This document shows positions 1 through 7,139 of a stretch of DNA of 11,378 nt, piece by piece. The notes beneath the pieces were generated by a model. The model saw only the letters and a program-made list of their open reading frames with translations, made no database searches and was not told the DNA's origin. Location of the stretch: positions 80,933-92,310 of the forward strand of contig PATA01000013.1 in the NCBI GenBank assembly GCA_002713495.1, read 5' to 3'. Position numbers and translations under genes: made by a program. The DNA is from Flavobacteriaceae bacterium (GTDB lineage Bacteria; Bacteroidota; Bacteroidia; Flavobacteriales; Flavobacteriaceae). Each line of letters starts with the position of its first letter. Positions within the stretch are counted from its first letter, which is position 1.

Positions 1-801
1 ATTGAACTATCAAGTACAGGTGCCAAAGCTATGCTCGACCAACTTAATTTAAAATTAAAATTAGCAAAAACTATCTATGAAAGGCAATTAAATTTATGGA
101 ATGAAAAAATAGGAAGTGAAATTCAATTTCTTAAAGCCAAAACAGATTTTTTAAGTGTTGAAAAAGAAATAATACAAATTAAAGATCAATTATCAAAGAC
201 TAAAATAATTGCTCCATTTGATGGAGTTGTTGATGATTTAATCGCCAAGACTGGTAGTAATGTTTCTCCAGGAATTACACCAATATTAAGAATAATTAAT
301 CTGGATCAAGTAAAGGTAAGTGCTGAAATACCAGAGATCCACCTACCATTTATTAAGAAGGGATCAGAAGTAGAGGTATTTTTTCCAGTGATTTCAAAAA
401 AATTAAAAGCAACCATTTCTCTTGTTGGAAATGTTATCAATCCTAATAATAGGAATTTTAGAATTGAAGCATTAATTAAAAATAAGGACTTTGATCTAAA
501 ACCAAATATGACAGCCAAAATTTCAATAAATGATTATCATAATCCAAAAGCAATACTAGTCAATCAAAAAAATATTTTCGAAAACAGTACTAACGAACAC
601 CTTGTTTATAAAATCATTCCTTCTTCAAAAAATAAAAAAAATTTCGTTGTAACTGAGACTAAAGTCAAATTGGGTAGAAATTCTAAAAATAAGATTGAAA
701 TAATTAAAGGCTTAAATCCAGGAGATATAATAATTCAAGAAGGAAATAGAATGGTAAAAAATAATCAAATAGTTAGAATAGAAAATAACAATTCGAACTA
801 A
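1..801 (+). CDS. RND efflux periplasmic adaptor (HlyD/MFP family), 5'-truncated
   Basis: Membrane-fusion adaptor that links an inner-membrane RND pump to an outer-membrane channel. The reading frame is open from the first base, so the ATG at 31 is an internal methionine and not the start. The signal or lipoprotein peptide, the first lipoyl half and part of the coiled-coil hairpin are missing. Of the 266 residues seen, about 1-65 are charged and helical (descending arm of the hairpin). About 67-90 are the second lipoyl half (TKIIAPFDGVVDDLIAKTG, then PG). The following stretch (LDQVKVSAEIPE onward) is the beta-barrel. The last 100 residues, including GLNPGDIIIQEG, match a membrane-proximal domain. 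The stop overlaps the permease start as TAATG, which suggests translational coupling. The family call is firm, but the exported substrate cannot be read from the sequence. Confidence 0.9.
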   Translation: MELSSTGAKAMLDQLNLKLKLAKTIYERQLNLWNEKIGSEIQFLKAKTDFLSVEKEIIQIKDQLSKTKIIAPFDGVVDDLIAKTGSNVSPGITPILRIINLDQVKVSAEIPEIHLPFIKKGSEVEVFFPVISKKLKATISLVGNVINPNNRNFRIEALIKNKDFDLKPNMTAKISINDYHNPKAILVNQKNIFENSTNEHLVYKIIPSSKNKKNFVVTETKVKLGRNSKNKIEIIKGLNPGDIIIQEGNRMVKNNQIVRIENNNSN

Positions 802-3800
802 TGAAAAAATCATCAAAACTGAAAGAATTTTTTCCCTCTTCTTGGGCAATCGATCATAGCACAGTTATATATGTAGTAATTGGCGTTTTCTTTTTTCTGG
901 GGGTTTCCTCGTATTTTTCAATGCCGAGGGAGAACTATCCTGAAATTAAGGAAAATATAATTTTTGTTAGTTCTGTTTTTCCCGGGAATACAGCGGAGGA
1001 CATTGAAAGATTAATTACTGATCCGTTAGAGGAAGAACTAAAGGGAGTAAAAAATCTTAATGAAATAAAATCCGTTTCAAAAGAAAATGTCTCATTGATA
1101 AGGGTAAAGTTTGATGAAGGAATAACAAATGAAAGTGCCAAAGTACAGGTAAAAGATAAAGTTGATGTTATAACTTCAGGGTCTGATTGGCCTACTTTCA
1201 ACGACGCCAAAATCGAGCCATCTGTTTTCGAGTTAGAATTATCAGAAGAAATTCCAGTTCTAAATATTGGAATCACTGGTGATCTTCCAATTAATGAACT
1301 CAAATATTATGGTGAATTACTAAAGGATGAAATTGAGGAGCTACCTGAAATTAAGGAGGTAGCTTTAAGGGGAGTTCAAGATTTTGAAGTAGAGGTTGCT
1401 ATTGACTTACTTAAAATGACAGCAGCATCTGTTTCATTTAATGATGTAATTAATACGATTAAAAGAGAAAATAATACTGTATCTGTAGGAAGTGTAGAGG
1501 TTGGTGACGGAACAAGAAAAAATTTAAGACTCTTGGGGGAAATAAGTTCTCCTGATGAGCTTAAAAATTTTGTGATTAAAACTCAAAATGGTATACTTTA
1601 TCTTGGAGATATATCATCTATTAACTTCAAGGAAAAAGAGAAAAACTCATTTGCTCGATCAAATGGAAAAACCGCTTTAGTTTTAGATATAAAAAAAAGA
1701 AGTGGTAAAAACTTAATCCTTACGATTGAAAAAATAAGAAACTTAATTACTAATATAAAATCAAATAATTTTCCAACATCAATTGAATTAGAGATTTCAA
1801 ATGATCAATCAAATACTACAAAAAATTTAGTAAGCGATCTAGTTAATAACATAATTTTTGGTGTGATTTTAGTTATTACGGTATTGATGTTTTTTCTTGG
1901 TTTTAGAAACTCTCTCTTCGTTGGGTTTGCAATTCCAATGTCAATGTTAATGTCTTTTATGATATTAAAATTTTTAGGAAGTACTATAAATACAATGGTA
2001 CTTTTTGGATTGATAATGGGGTTAGGAATGTTAGTTGATAACGGTATTGTGGTGGTAGAAAACGCCTACAGACTTATGGAAAAAGAGGGTATGGGTGTGA
2101 TTGAGGCAGCAAAGAAAGGTATTGGTGAAATTGCTTCTCCAATTATTGTGTCGACAGCCACAACTGTAGCTGCATTTTTACCACTTGGGTTTTGGCCTGG
2201 AAGAATTGGTGAATTTATGATATTTTTTCCTTTCACATTGTCAATTGTTTTAGGCTCATCATTAATTGTTGCTATTTTTTTTAACTCAATGCTTATTTCT
2301 AAATTTATGAGCACAAAAGAGAAAATAATTGGAAGAAAAAAATTAATACGACTAACATATATTATATGCAGCATAAGTTCAGTATTAGTTTTTTTCCCAG
2401 GAAACCTGAGAGGAATAGGAACTTTACTCTTAGTCTTTAATCTTCTTTTCTGGGCGTACAAGCTTTTCTTAAAAAGATGGGCCTTATATTTTAGAAAAGT
2501 TATCCTAATTAAAATTGAAAATTCCTACACCAAATTATTGCGATTGACCTTAAAAGGAAAAAATCCGATTTTTTTATTGGTCATGACAATAGGATTACTT
2601 TTTTCCTCATTTATTATTCTAGGATTATCAAGCCCTAAAGTAGAATTTTTTCCCGAAAATGAGCCAAATCAAATTTTTATTTATATCGAATATCCTGAGG
2701 GAACTTCGATCGATAAAACAAATTCTATAACAAAATTGATAGAGGCTGATGTCTATAGAGTTATAAATAATCCTAAATATTTGAAAAAAGCAAATAATTT
2801 CATGGTGGAATCTAATATTGCATTTGTCGGTTTAGGGTCTCATAACCCAGAAATAGATAATGGTGGGGATCAGGAAATGCCCCACAAGGCCAAAATAACA
2901 ATTACGAATTCAGAATTTAAATATAGAAAAGGTTTCTCAAGTGAAAATTTACGAATGGAGTTACAAAATGAAATAAAAGATAAATATGCAGGAGTTTCTG
3001 TTTCAGTGGAAAAAGACCCAAAAGGTCCTCCTGTTGGTTATCCTATTAATATCGAATTAACAGGAGAAGACTACGATGAATTAATTCAAACCGCTGAAAA
3101 TCTTAAAAATTATTTAAATACTGAAAACATATTAGGCGTAGAGGAATTAAAAATTGATGTAAATAAGAATAAACCTGGGATTAAAATTAATGTTGATAGA
3201 AAAAAATCTGGAGCACTTGGAGTTACTGCAGGACAAATTGGCCAACAATTGAGAGGTTCTGTATTTGGAGAAAAATCAGGAATATTTAAAAAAGATGGTG
3301 ATGATTATGATATTAATGTTAGGTTAAAAAAATCAAATAGAGATGACATAAATCAATTATTAGATCAATATATAGTCTTTAGGGATCAAGCTACTGGAAA
3401 AATAAAAAAAATACCACTTAGTGTAATGGTAAAACCGAGTAATTCTCTTTCTTTCAGTGCGATTAAACATTCTAATTTAAAAAGAGTAGTTACATTATAT
3501 TCGCCTGTTCTAGCAGGATATAACGGAAATGAAGTTGTTTCAAAAGTCAAACAAAGTATTTCAAATTATAATGGTATTAGTACCAATATAGAATTAAATT
3601 TTACTGGAGAAATAGAAGAACAAGGAAAAAATATGCGATTTCTAACTGGAGCTCTTATAGCTGCCCTAGGTATGATTGTTTTTCTTCTGGTTCTCCAGTT
3701 CAACTCGATTTCAAATCCATTAATAATTTTATTGTCAATTTTTTTAAGCTTTACAGGAGTCCTGTATGGTATAAGCTTATTTAATATGCCTTTTGTTATA

Positions 3801-4250
3801 ATGATGACAATGATGGGTATAATAGCACTCTCAGGGATTGTTGTAAATAACGGTGTCGTATTAATCGATTATACACAATTATTAATTGCTAGAAAAAAGG
3901 AATTTTTAAAAATCACAATGGAAAATCTACTTCCCATAGAACATGTTACAGAAGCAGTCATTAGTGGTGGAGTAGCTAGACTTAGACCTGTCATTCTTAC
4001 TGCAGTAACTACTATTCTGGGACTTATTCCCCTTGCGACGGGTTTAAATATTGATTTCTTTTCTCTTTTTACTGAATGGAATGCAAATATATATATCGGA
4101 GGAGATAACGTTATTTTCTGGGGGCCTCTATGTTGGACTGTTATTTTTGGTCTAGCCTTTTCTACATTTTTAACATTATTTATTGTCCCGAGCTGTTTTT
4201 ATTTAGTTTATCAAATTAAATTAGTTGTTAATAATTGGAAGGGGATTTAA
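801..4250 (+). CDS. RND-family efflux permease (AcrB-like, COG0841 type)
   Basis: Inner-membrane proton-driven exporter, expected to be trimeric with the adjacent adaptor. At 1149 residues it is slightly longer than AcrB (1049). TM1 is at about 20-39, followed by a periplasmic porter/docking loop (42-345), TM2-6 (about 347-500), TM7 (about 590-610), a second periplasmic loop (612-945) and TM8-12 at the C-terminus. The TM4 motif GMLVDNGIVVVEN puts D413 at AcrB D407 and N414 at AcrB D408. TM10 GIVVNNGVVLID puts N1016 where AcrB has K940. R1060 and T1067 match AcrB R971 and T978. I recall this VDN/VNN combination as common among Bacteroidota and other COG0841 pumps. Residues about 515-558 add two hydrophobic stretches between TM6 and TM7, absent from AcrB. 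The start ATG overlaps the adaptor stop. It lacks the usual heavy-metal-type TM4 motif, so drugs, lipids or other organic compounds are more likely than metals, which is an inference. Confidence 0.93.
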   Translation: MKKSSKLKEFFPSSWAIDHSTVIYVVIGVFFFLGVSSYFSMPRENYPEIKENIIFVSSVFPGNTAEDIERLITDPLEEELKGVKNLNEIKSVSKENVSLIRVKFDEGITNESAKVQVKDKVDVITSGSDWPTFNDAKIEPSVFELELSEEIPVLNIGITGDLPINELKYYGELLKDEIEELPEIKEVALRGVQDFEVEVAIDLLKMTAASVSFNDVINTIKRENNTVSVGSVEVGDGTRKNLRLLGEISSPDELKNFVIKTQNGILYLGDISSINFKEKEKNSFARSNGKTALVLDIKKRSGKNLILTIEKIRNLITNIKSNNFPTSIELEISNDQSNTTKNLVSDLVNNIIFGVILVITVLMFFLGFRNSLFVGFAIPMSMLMSFMILKFLGSTINTMVLFGLIMGLGMLVDNGIVVVENAYRLMEKEGMGVIEAAKKGIGEIASPIIVSTATTVAAFLPLGFWPGRIGEFMIFFPFTLSIVLGSSLIVAIFFNSMLISKFMSTKEKIIGRKKLIRLTYIICSISSVLVFFPGNLRGIGTLLLVFNLLFWAYKLFLKRWALYFRKVILIKIENSYTKLLRLTLKGKNPIFLLVMTIGLLFSSFIILGLSSPKVEFFPENEPNQIFIYIEYPEGTSIDKTNSITKLIEADVYRVINNPKYLKKANNFMVESNIAFVGLGSHNPEIDNGGDQEMPHKAKITITNSEFKYRKGFSSENLRMELQNEIKDKYAGVSVSVEKDPKGPPVGYPINIELTGEDYDELIQTAENLKNYLNTENILGVEELKIDVNKNKPGIKINVDRKKSGALGVTAGQIGQQLRGSVFGEKSGIFKKDGDDYDINVRLKKSNRDDINQLLDQYIVFRDQATGKIKKIPLSVMVKPSNSLSFSAIKHSNLKRVVTLYSPVLAGYNGNEVVSKVKQSISNYNGISTNIELNFTGEIEEQGKNMRFLTGALIAALGMIVFLLVLQFNSISNPLIILLSIFLSFTGVLYGISLFNMPFVIMMTMMGIIALSGIVVNNGVVLIDYTQLLIARKKEFLKITMENLLPIEHVTEAVISGGVARLRPVILTAVTTILGLIPLATGLNIDFFSLFTEWNANIYIGGDNVIFWGPLCWTVIFGLAFSTFLTLFIVPSCFYLVYQIKLVVNNWKGI

Positions 4251-4264
4251 AAGGATTAACTTGA

Positions 4265-4272
4265 TATCTTTG
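4265..4272 (+). promoter_or_regulatory. Candidate -7 promoter element for aspS
   Basis: TATCTTTG is an exact match to the Bacteroidota -7 consensus TAnnTTTG. It sits in the 39-base gap between the permease stop and aspS. Initiation a few bases downstream would give a leader of only about ten bases. No clear TTG -33 element lies at the usual distance; the nearest TTG (4235) is 27 bases away. Confidence 0.5.
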
Positions 4273-4289
4273 TACTTAATTCAATATCT

Positions 4290-6047
4290 ATGATAAGATC
4301 ACATAATTGCGGAGAATTAAAATTAGCTGACGTAAATAAAAAAGTAATTTTATCTGGTTGGGTCCAAAAAATAAGAAATAAAGGTTTCATCATATGGATA
4401 GATCTAAGAGATAGATATGGAATAACACAATTGGTTTTTGATGAAAAGAGATCTCCAAAAAAAGTTTTTGATATTGCAAAAAATATTTTAAGAGAATTTG
4501 TTATTCAAATCAGTGGTCACGTTATAGAGAGAGAATCTAAAAATGATAATATAAGAACAGGAAGTATTGAGGTATTGGTTAATTCCATTGAAATTCTTAA
4601 CCCATCTAAAACTCCCCCTTTTACAATAGAGGATATTTCAGATGGAGGAGATGAATTAAGAATGAAATATCGATATCTAGATATTAGAAGAAATAAAATT
4701 AAGGAAAACTTAATTTTTCGTCATAAGGTTACAATGGAAGTTAGAAAATATTTGAGTAATAATGGTTTCATTGACATTGAAACTCCTTATTTAATAAAAT
4801 CAACCCCTGAAGGAGCTAGGGATTTTATTGTTCCGTCTAGAATGAATCCTGGAGAATTTTATGCGCTTCCTCAATCACCACAGACCTTTAAGCAACTTCT
4901 TATGGTTGGGGGAATTGATCGTTATTTTCAAATAGTCAAGTGTTTTAGAGATGAGGATCTAAGAGCTGATAGACAACCTGAATTCACTCAAATTGATTGT
5001 GAAATGAGTTTTGTAAACCAAGAAGATATTTTAAATCAGTTTGAAAATTTGATTTCTCATTTAATTAAAAAAATTAACAACTATAAACTTGATAAGTTTA
5101 CCAGAATGACATATGATCAGGCTATGAGAGAATATGGTACAGACAAGCCTGACATAAGGTTTGAAATGAAACTTGCAGATATAACAAAAAATGCGAAAGG
5201 TTTTGGTTTTAAAGTTTTCGACTCAAGTGAATCAATAATTGGATTTCCAATTAAAAAAGCAGCTAATTATAGCAGAAAAGAAATTGATTATTGGATAAAT
5301 TGGGTGAAGCAACCTCAAATTGGAGCAGAAGGAATTGTTTGGATTAAATATAATGATGATAAAACTCTTAAATCATCAGTAGATAAATTTTATTCTCAAG
5401 ATGTTCTGTTAAAGTGGATGAAAACATTTAAAGCTAATCCAGGAGATTTGGTTTTTATTCTTTCGGGAGAGCTAAAAAAAATACTTAAGCAATTAGGAGA
5501 ATTACGACTAAATATTGCCCAAAAAATTGGACTTAGAGACCCTACAGTTTTTGCACCCCTTTGGATTGTAGATTTTCCTCTGTTTAAATACGATGAGGTT
5601 TCTAGTAGGTTACTTGCCGTTCATCACCCTTTTACATCCCCTAAAGAAGAAGATATAAAAATATTGAAAGATAATCCAGAAAAAGTTAGAGCAAATGCTT
5701 ATGACTTGGTTATTAATGGAAATGAAATTGGAGGGGGGTCAATTCGTATTCATGATTCGAAACTTCAAAAAGAAATTTTTAAACTTTTAAATTTATCAGA
5801 TGAAGAAGTAGATGAACAATTTGGTTTTTTAATTGATGCATTTAAATACGGTGCTCCTCCTCATGGAGGAATAGCGTTTGGACTTGACAGGTTGGTAGCT
5901 ATTCTTGGTGGTGAAGAGATAATAAGAGACTTTATTGCATTTCCAAAAAATAATTCAGGACGAGATAGTATGATTGATTCTCCTTCAAAAATTAAAAAAG
6001 ATCAATTGGATGATTTGGGGGTAAAAATTAAAAAACATTTAAAGTGA
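4290..6047 (+). CDS. aspS: Aspartyl-tRNA synthetase, bacterial type
   Basis: Class II synthetase that charges tRNA-Asp with aspartate in the cytoplasm. The length of 585 residues is normal for the bacterial form with a GAD insertion. The N-terminal 100 residues are the OB-fold anticodon-binding domain ([11 protein letters not shown], then [14 protein letters not shown]). The flipping loop TPEGARDF starts at residue 172, and the aspartate-site segment [12 protein letters not shown] at 194. Motif 2 is [18 protein letters not shown] (219-236). The stretch from about 285 to 415 is the GAD domain. Motif 3 includes [11 protein letters not shown] from residue 531. All class II hallmarks are present. 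The ATG start fits the usual N-terminus ([10 protein letters not shown]). It is the first gene of a unit with the small membrane protein and csp. Whether it also charges tRNA-Asn cannot be decided without looking for gatCAB and asnS elsewhere in the genome. Confidence 0.98.
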   Translation: MIRSHNCGELKLADVNKKVILSGWVQKIRNKGFIIWIDLRDRYGITQLVFDEKRSPKKVFDIAKNILREFVIQISGHVIERESKNDNIRTGSIEVLVNSIEILNPSKTPPFTIEDISDGGDELRMKYRYLDIRRNKIKENLIFRHKVTMEVRKYLSNNGFIDIETPYLIKSTPEGARDFIVPSRMNPGEFYALPQSPQTFKQLLMVGGIDRYFQIVKCFRDEDLRADRQPEFTQIDCEMSFVNQEDILNQFENLISHLIKKINNYKLDKFTRMTYDQAMREYGTDKPDIRFEMKLADITKNAKGFGFKVFDSSESIIGFPIKKAANYSRKEIDYWINWVKQPQIGAEGIVWIKYNDDKTLKSSVDKFYSQDVLLKWMKTFKANPGDLVFILSGELKKILKQLGELRLNIAQKIGLRDPTVFAPLWIVDFPLFKYDEVSSRLLAVHHPFTSPKEEDIKILKDNPEKVRANAYDLVINGNEIGGGSIRIHDSKLQKEIFKLLNLSDEEVDEQFGFLIDAFKYGAPPHGGIAFGLDRLVAILGGEEIIRDFIAFPKNNSGRDSMIDSPSKIKKDQLDDLGVKIKKHLK

Positions 6048-6298
6048 AGTTTATACTTCGTTTCCTTTTTTTATTAATTCTAATATCACTTTCAACAGGG
6101 TTTTACTTTAAAAATTTTCTTAATAGTGACATTAATGGTGAAAAAATTATAGGCACTACCGTTCTTTTTGCTGTTGTATTTTTTTTACCATTATTTTTAT
6201 ACTATCGATGGAAAGGCAAGGATTTAAAGGACTATACGCTTACTAAAGAAAATTTTAATAGAATTAAAAGTATAAAAAAGAAAAAAAAAGTAAAATAA
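6044..6298 (+). CDS. Small two-helix membrane protein of unknown function, coupled to aspS
   Basis: An 84-residue protein with two hydrophobic helices, at about 3-22 and 36-54. A short polar loop ([12 protein letters not shown]) separates them. A basic cytosolic tail begins [10 protein letters not shown] (55-64) and ends in a lysine run (KKKKKVK). The start is GTG at 6044, overlapping the aspS TGA stop as GTGA. The frame has no ATG or TTG, so GTG is the only credible start, and the arrangement suggests translational coupling. The second helix plus RWKGKDL resembles a small conserved hypothetical protein that I associate from memory with aspS in flavobacteria; that memory is not proof. The lysine-rich tail suggests the C-terminus faces the cytoplasm (positive-inside rule). 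No catalytic motif is visible and I assign no function. Confidence 0.8.
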   Translation: MKFILRFLFLLILISLSTGFYFKNFLNSDINGEKIIGTTVLFAVVFFLPLFLYYRWKGKDLKDYTLTKENFNRIKSIKKKKKVK

Positions 6299-6301
6299 AA
6301 G

Positions 6302-6331
6302 TTTCCATAATAGAAAGTTGGTGTAACTTAG
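6302..6331 (+). promoter_or_regulatory. Weak candidate promoter for the cold-shock gene
   Basis: The 57-base gap before csp holds TAACTTAG (6324-6331), one mismatch from TAnnTTTG. TTTC (6302-6305) lies 18 bases upstream as a possible -33 element. The same bases include a five-base inverted repeat, AAGTT/AACTT (6315-6329). The gene may instead be read through from aspS, so this is a weak call. Confidence 0.25.
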
Positions 6332-6355
6332 CCGAAATTATTTTATTAATACAAT

Positions 6356-6547
6356 ATGACTGGTACAGTTAAATTTTTCAATGAATCCAAAGGATATGGG
6401 TTTATTACAAACGATGAGTCGGGTGAGGATGTGTTCGTTCATGTCACTGCTTTAAATGGACTATCACTCCAAGAAGGAGATAAAGTTGAATATACAGAAG
6501 AAGATGGTAATAAAGGTAAACAAGCCTCTAATATTACTAAGTTATAA
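6356..6547 (+). CDS. Cold-shock domain protein (CspA family)
   Basis: A 63-residue single cold-shock domain that binds single-stranded RNA or DNA and acts as an RNA chaperone in the cytoplasm. RNP1 is KGYGFI (12-17) and RNP2 is VFVHV (26-30). The N-terminus [16 protein letters not shown] and the DKVEY, GKQA segments near the end are typical of the short Bacteroidota Csp type. Length and composition are normal. It lies 57 bases after the small membrane protein on the same strand and is followed within 25 bases by a strong terminator, so it is the last gene of the unit. Paralogues are usual, so I give no number or letter, and cold induction cannot be judged from sequence. Confidence 0.96.
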   Translation: MTGTVKFFNESKGYGFITNDESGEDVFVHVTALNGLSLQEGDKVEYTEEDGNKGKQASNITKL

Positions 6548-6567
6548 TTCTATATATATAGCTAATC

Positions 6568-6592
6568 AAAACCTCCCTAGTGGAGGTTTTTT
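6568..6592 (+). terminator. Intrinsic terminator after csp
   Basis: AAAACCTCC (6568-6576) and GGAGGTTTT (6582-6590) pair perfectly around the loop CTAGT, and the thymine run continues to 6592 with more T-rich sequence after it. This is a good Rho-independent terminator for the csp transcript. The 3' end of tadA converges here and its stop codon lies at 6591-6593. On the minus strand the hairpin is followed only by TTTTGATT, so it would end tadA transcripts less efficiently. Confidence 0.88.
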
Positions 6593-7034
6593 ATTTTCTT
6601 TTACTTCGAAAAAACTCTTTTAATAGAGTTGAAGATTCAGTCTCACATATACCGCTTATAACGTTGGTTTTAGGATGTAATAAGTTACCGTGTTGTGAAT
6701 ATCCTCTTTTAAAGTCAAAAGCGCAAAAAACTAACTGCTTTATTTGACTCCAATATAAAGCTCCAGCACACATTACACATGGTTCAAGAGTCACATACAT
6801 AGTACAGTCTTTTAAATACTTGCCATTTAAAAAGTTTGATGCCGATGTTATTGCTAAGATCTCAGCATGAGCCGTCACATCATTCAAAGTTTGAGTTAAA
6901 TTATGAGCCCGGGCTATTATTTTATTATCAATAACAATTACAACACCAACAGGAACTTCTCCTTTTTCAGAAGCCTTATGTGCTTCTTCAAGAGCCTTCC
7001 TAATAAAATATTCATGTTTAATTAAATCTTTCAA
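6591..7034 (-). CDS. tadA: tRNA(Arg) adenosine-34 deaminase
   Basis: Zinc deaminase that converts A34 of tRNA-Arg(ACG) to inosine, so that one tRNA reads CGU, CGC and CGA. The zinc and catalytic set is complete: H56 and E58 in TAHAEILAI, then C86 and C89 in EPCVMCAGAL. The segments EVPVGVVIV and ITSASNFLNGKYLKDCTMYV are typical of the Bacteroidota enzyme. At 147 residues it has normal length. The start is TTG at 7034: a stop lies four codons upstream in frame, and the only in-frame ATG is deep inside (M79), past the first zinc ligand. It is the only minus-strand gene here, divergent from polA and convergent with csp. A guanine or cytosine deaminase is less likely given the motif wording. Confidence 0.95.
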   Translation of the reverse strand: MKDLIKHEYFIRKALEEAHKASEKGEVPVGVVIVIDNKIIARAHNLTQTLNDVTAHAEILAITSASNFLNGKYLKDCTMYVTLEPCVMCAGALYWSQIKQLVFCAFDFKRGYSQHGNLLHPKTNVISGICETESSTLLKEFFRSKRK

Positions 7035-7076
7035 TATTGAAAATTACAAAAAGTAAAGGTTACCAAAACGAAATAT

Positions 7077-7084
7077 TATATTTG
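7077..7084 (+). promoter_or_regulatory. Candidate -7 promoter element for polA
   Basis: TATATTTG matches TAnnTTTG exactly and lies in the 105-base gap between divergent tadA and polA. Transcription would begin near 7090, giving a leader of about 50 bases. I see no TTG at the -33 distance. Confidence 0.5.
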
Positions 7085-7092
7085 TTAAGTGC

Positions 7093-7114
7093 AATTATAA
7101 ACATCATTATAATT
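7093..7114. repeat. AT-rich inverted repeat in the polA leader
   Basis: AATTATAA (7093-7100) and TTATAATT (7107-7114) are perfect inverted copies around ACATCA. The repeat sits at or just after the predicted polA transcription start. It could be an operator or a 5' RNA hairpin. At this base composition an eight-base AT-only repeat can also arise by chance. Confidence 0.35.
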
Positions 7115-7139
7115 CTAGGTTATTTTTATTTAAATAATT

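Noticed and set aside
31..801. A complete 256-residue adaptor starting at the ATG at 31
   Set aside because: The frame is open from base 1 with helical hairpin-like sequence, and an adaptor of this family needs a signal peptide and a first lipoyl half. The gene is cut by the window edge.
935..2461. Two minus-strand open frames of 122 and 131 codons inside the permease gene
   Set aside because: They lie entirely within a clear RND coding region, have no recognisable domain, and look like antisense shadows.
6299..6355. A cold-shock-type structured RNA leader before csp
   Set aside because: The gap is only 57 bases and holds just a five-base stem (6315-6329), with no recognisable cold-box element.
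7064..7094. Minus-strand promoter for tadA (TCGTTTTG with an upstream TTG at a 20-base distance)
   Set aside because: The conserved second base of the -7 element is wrong, so the match is too weak to list as a feature.
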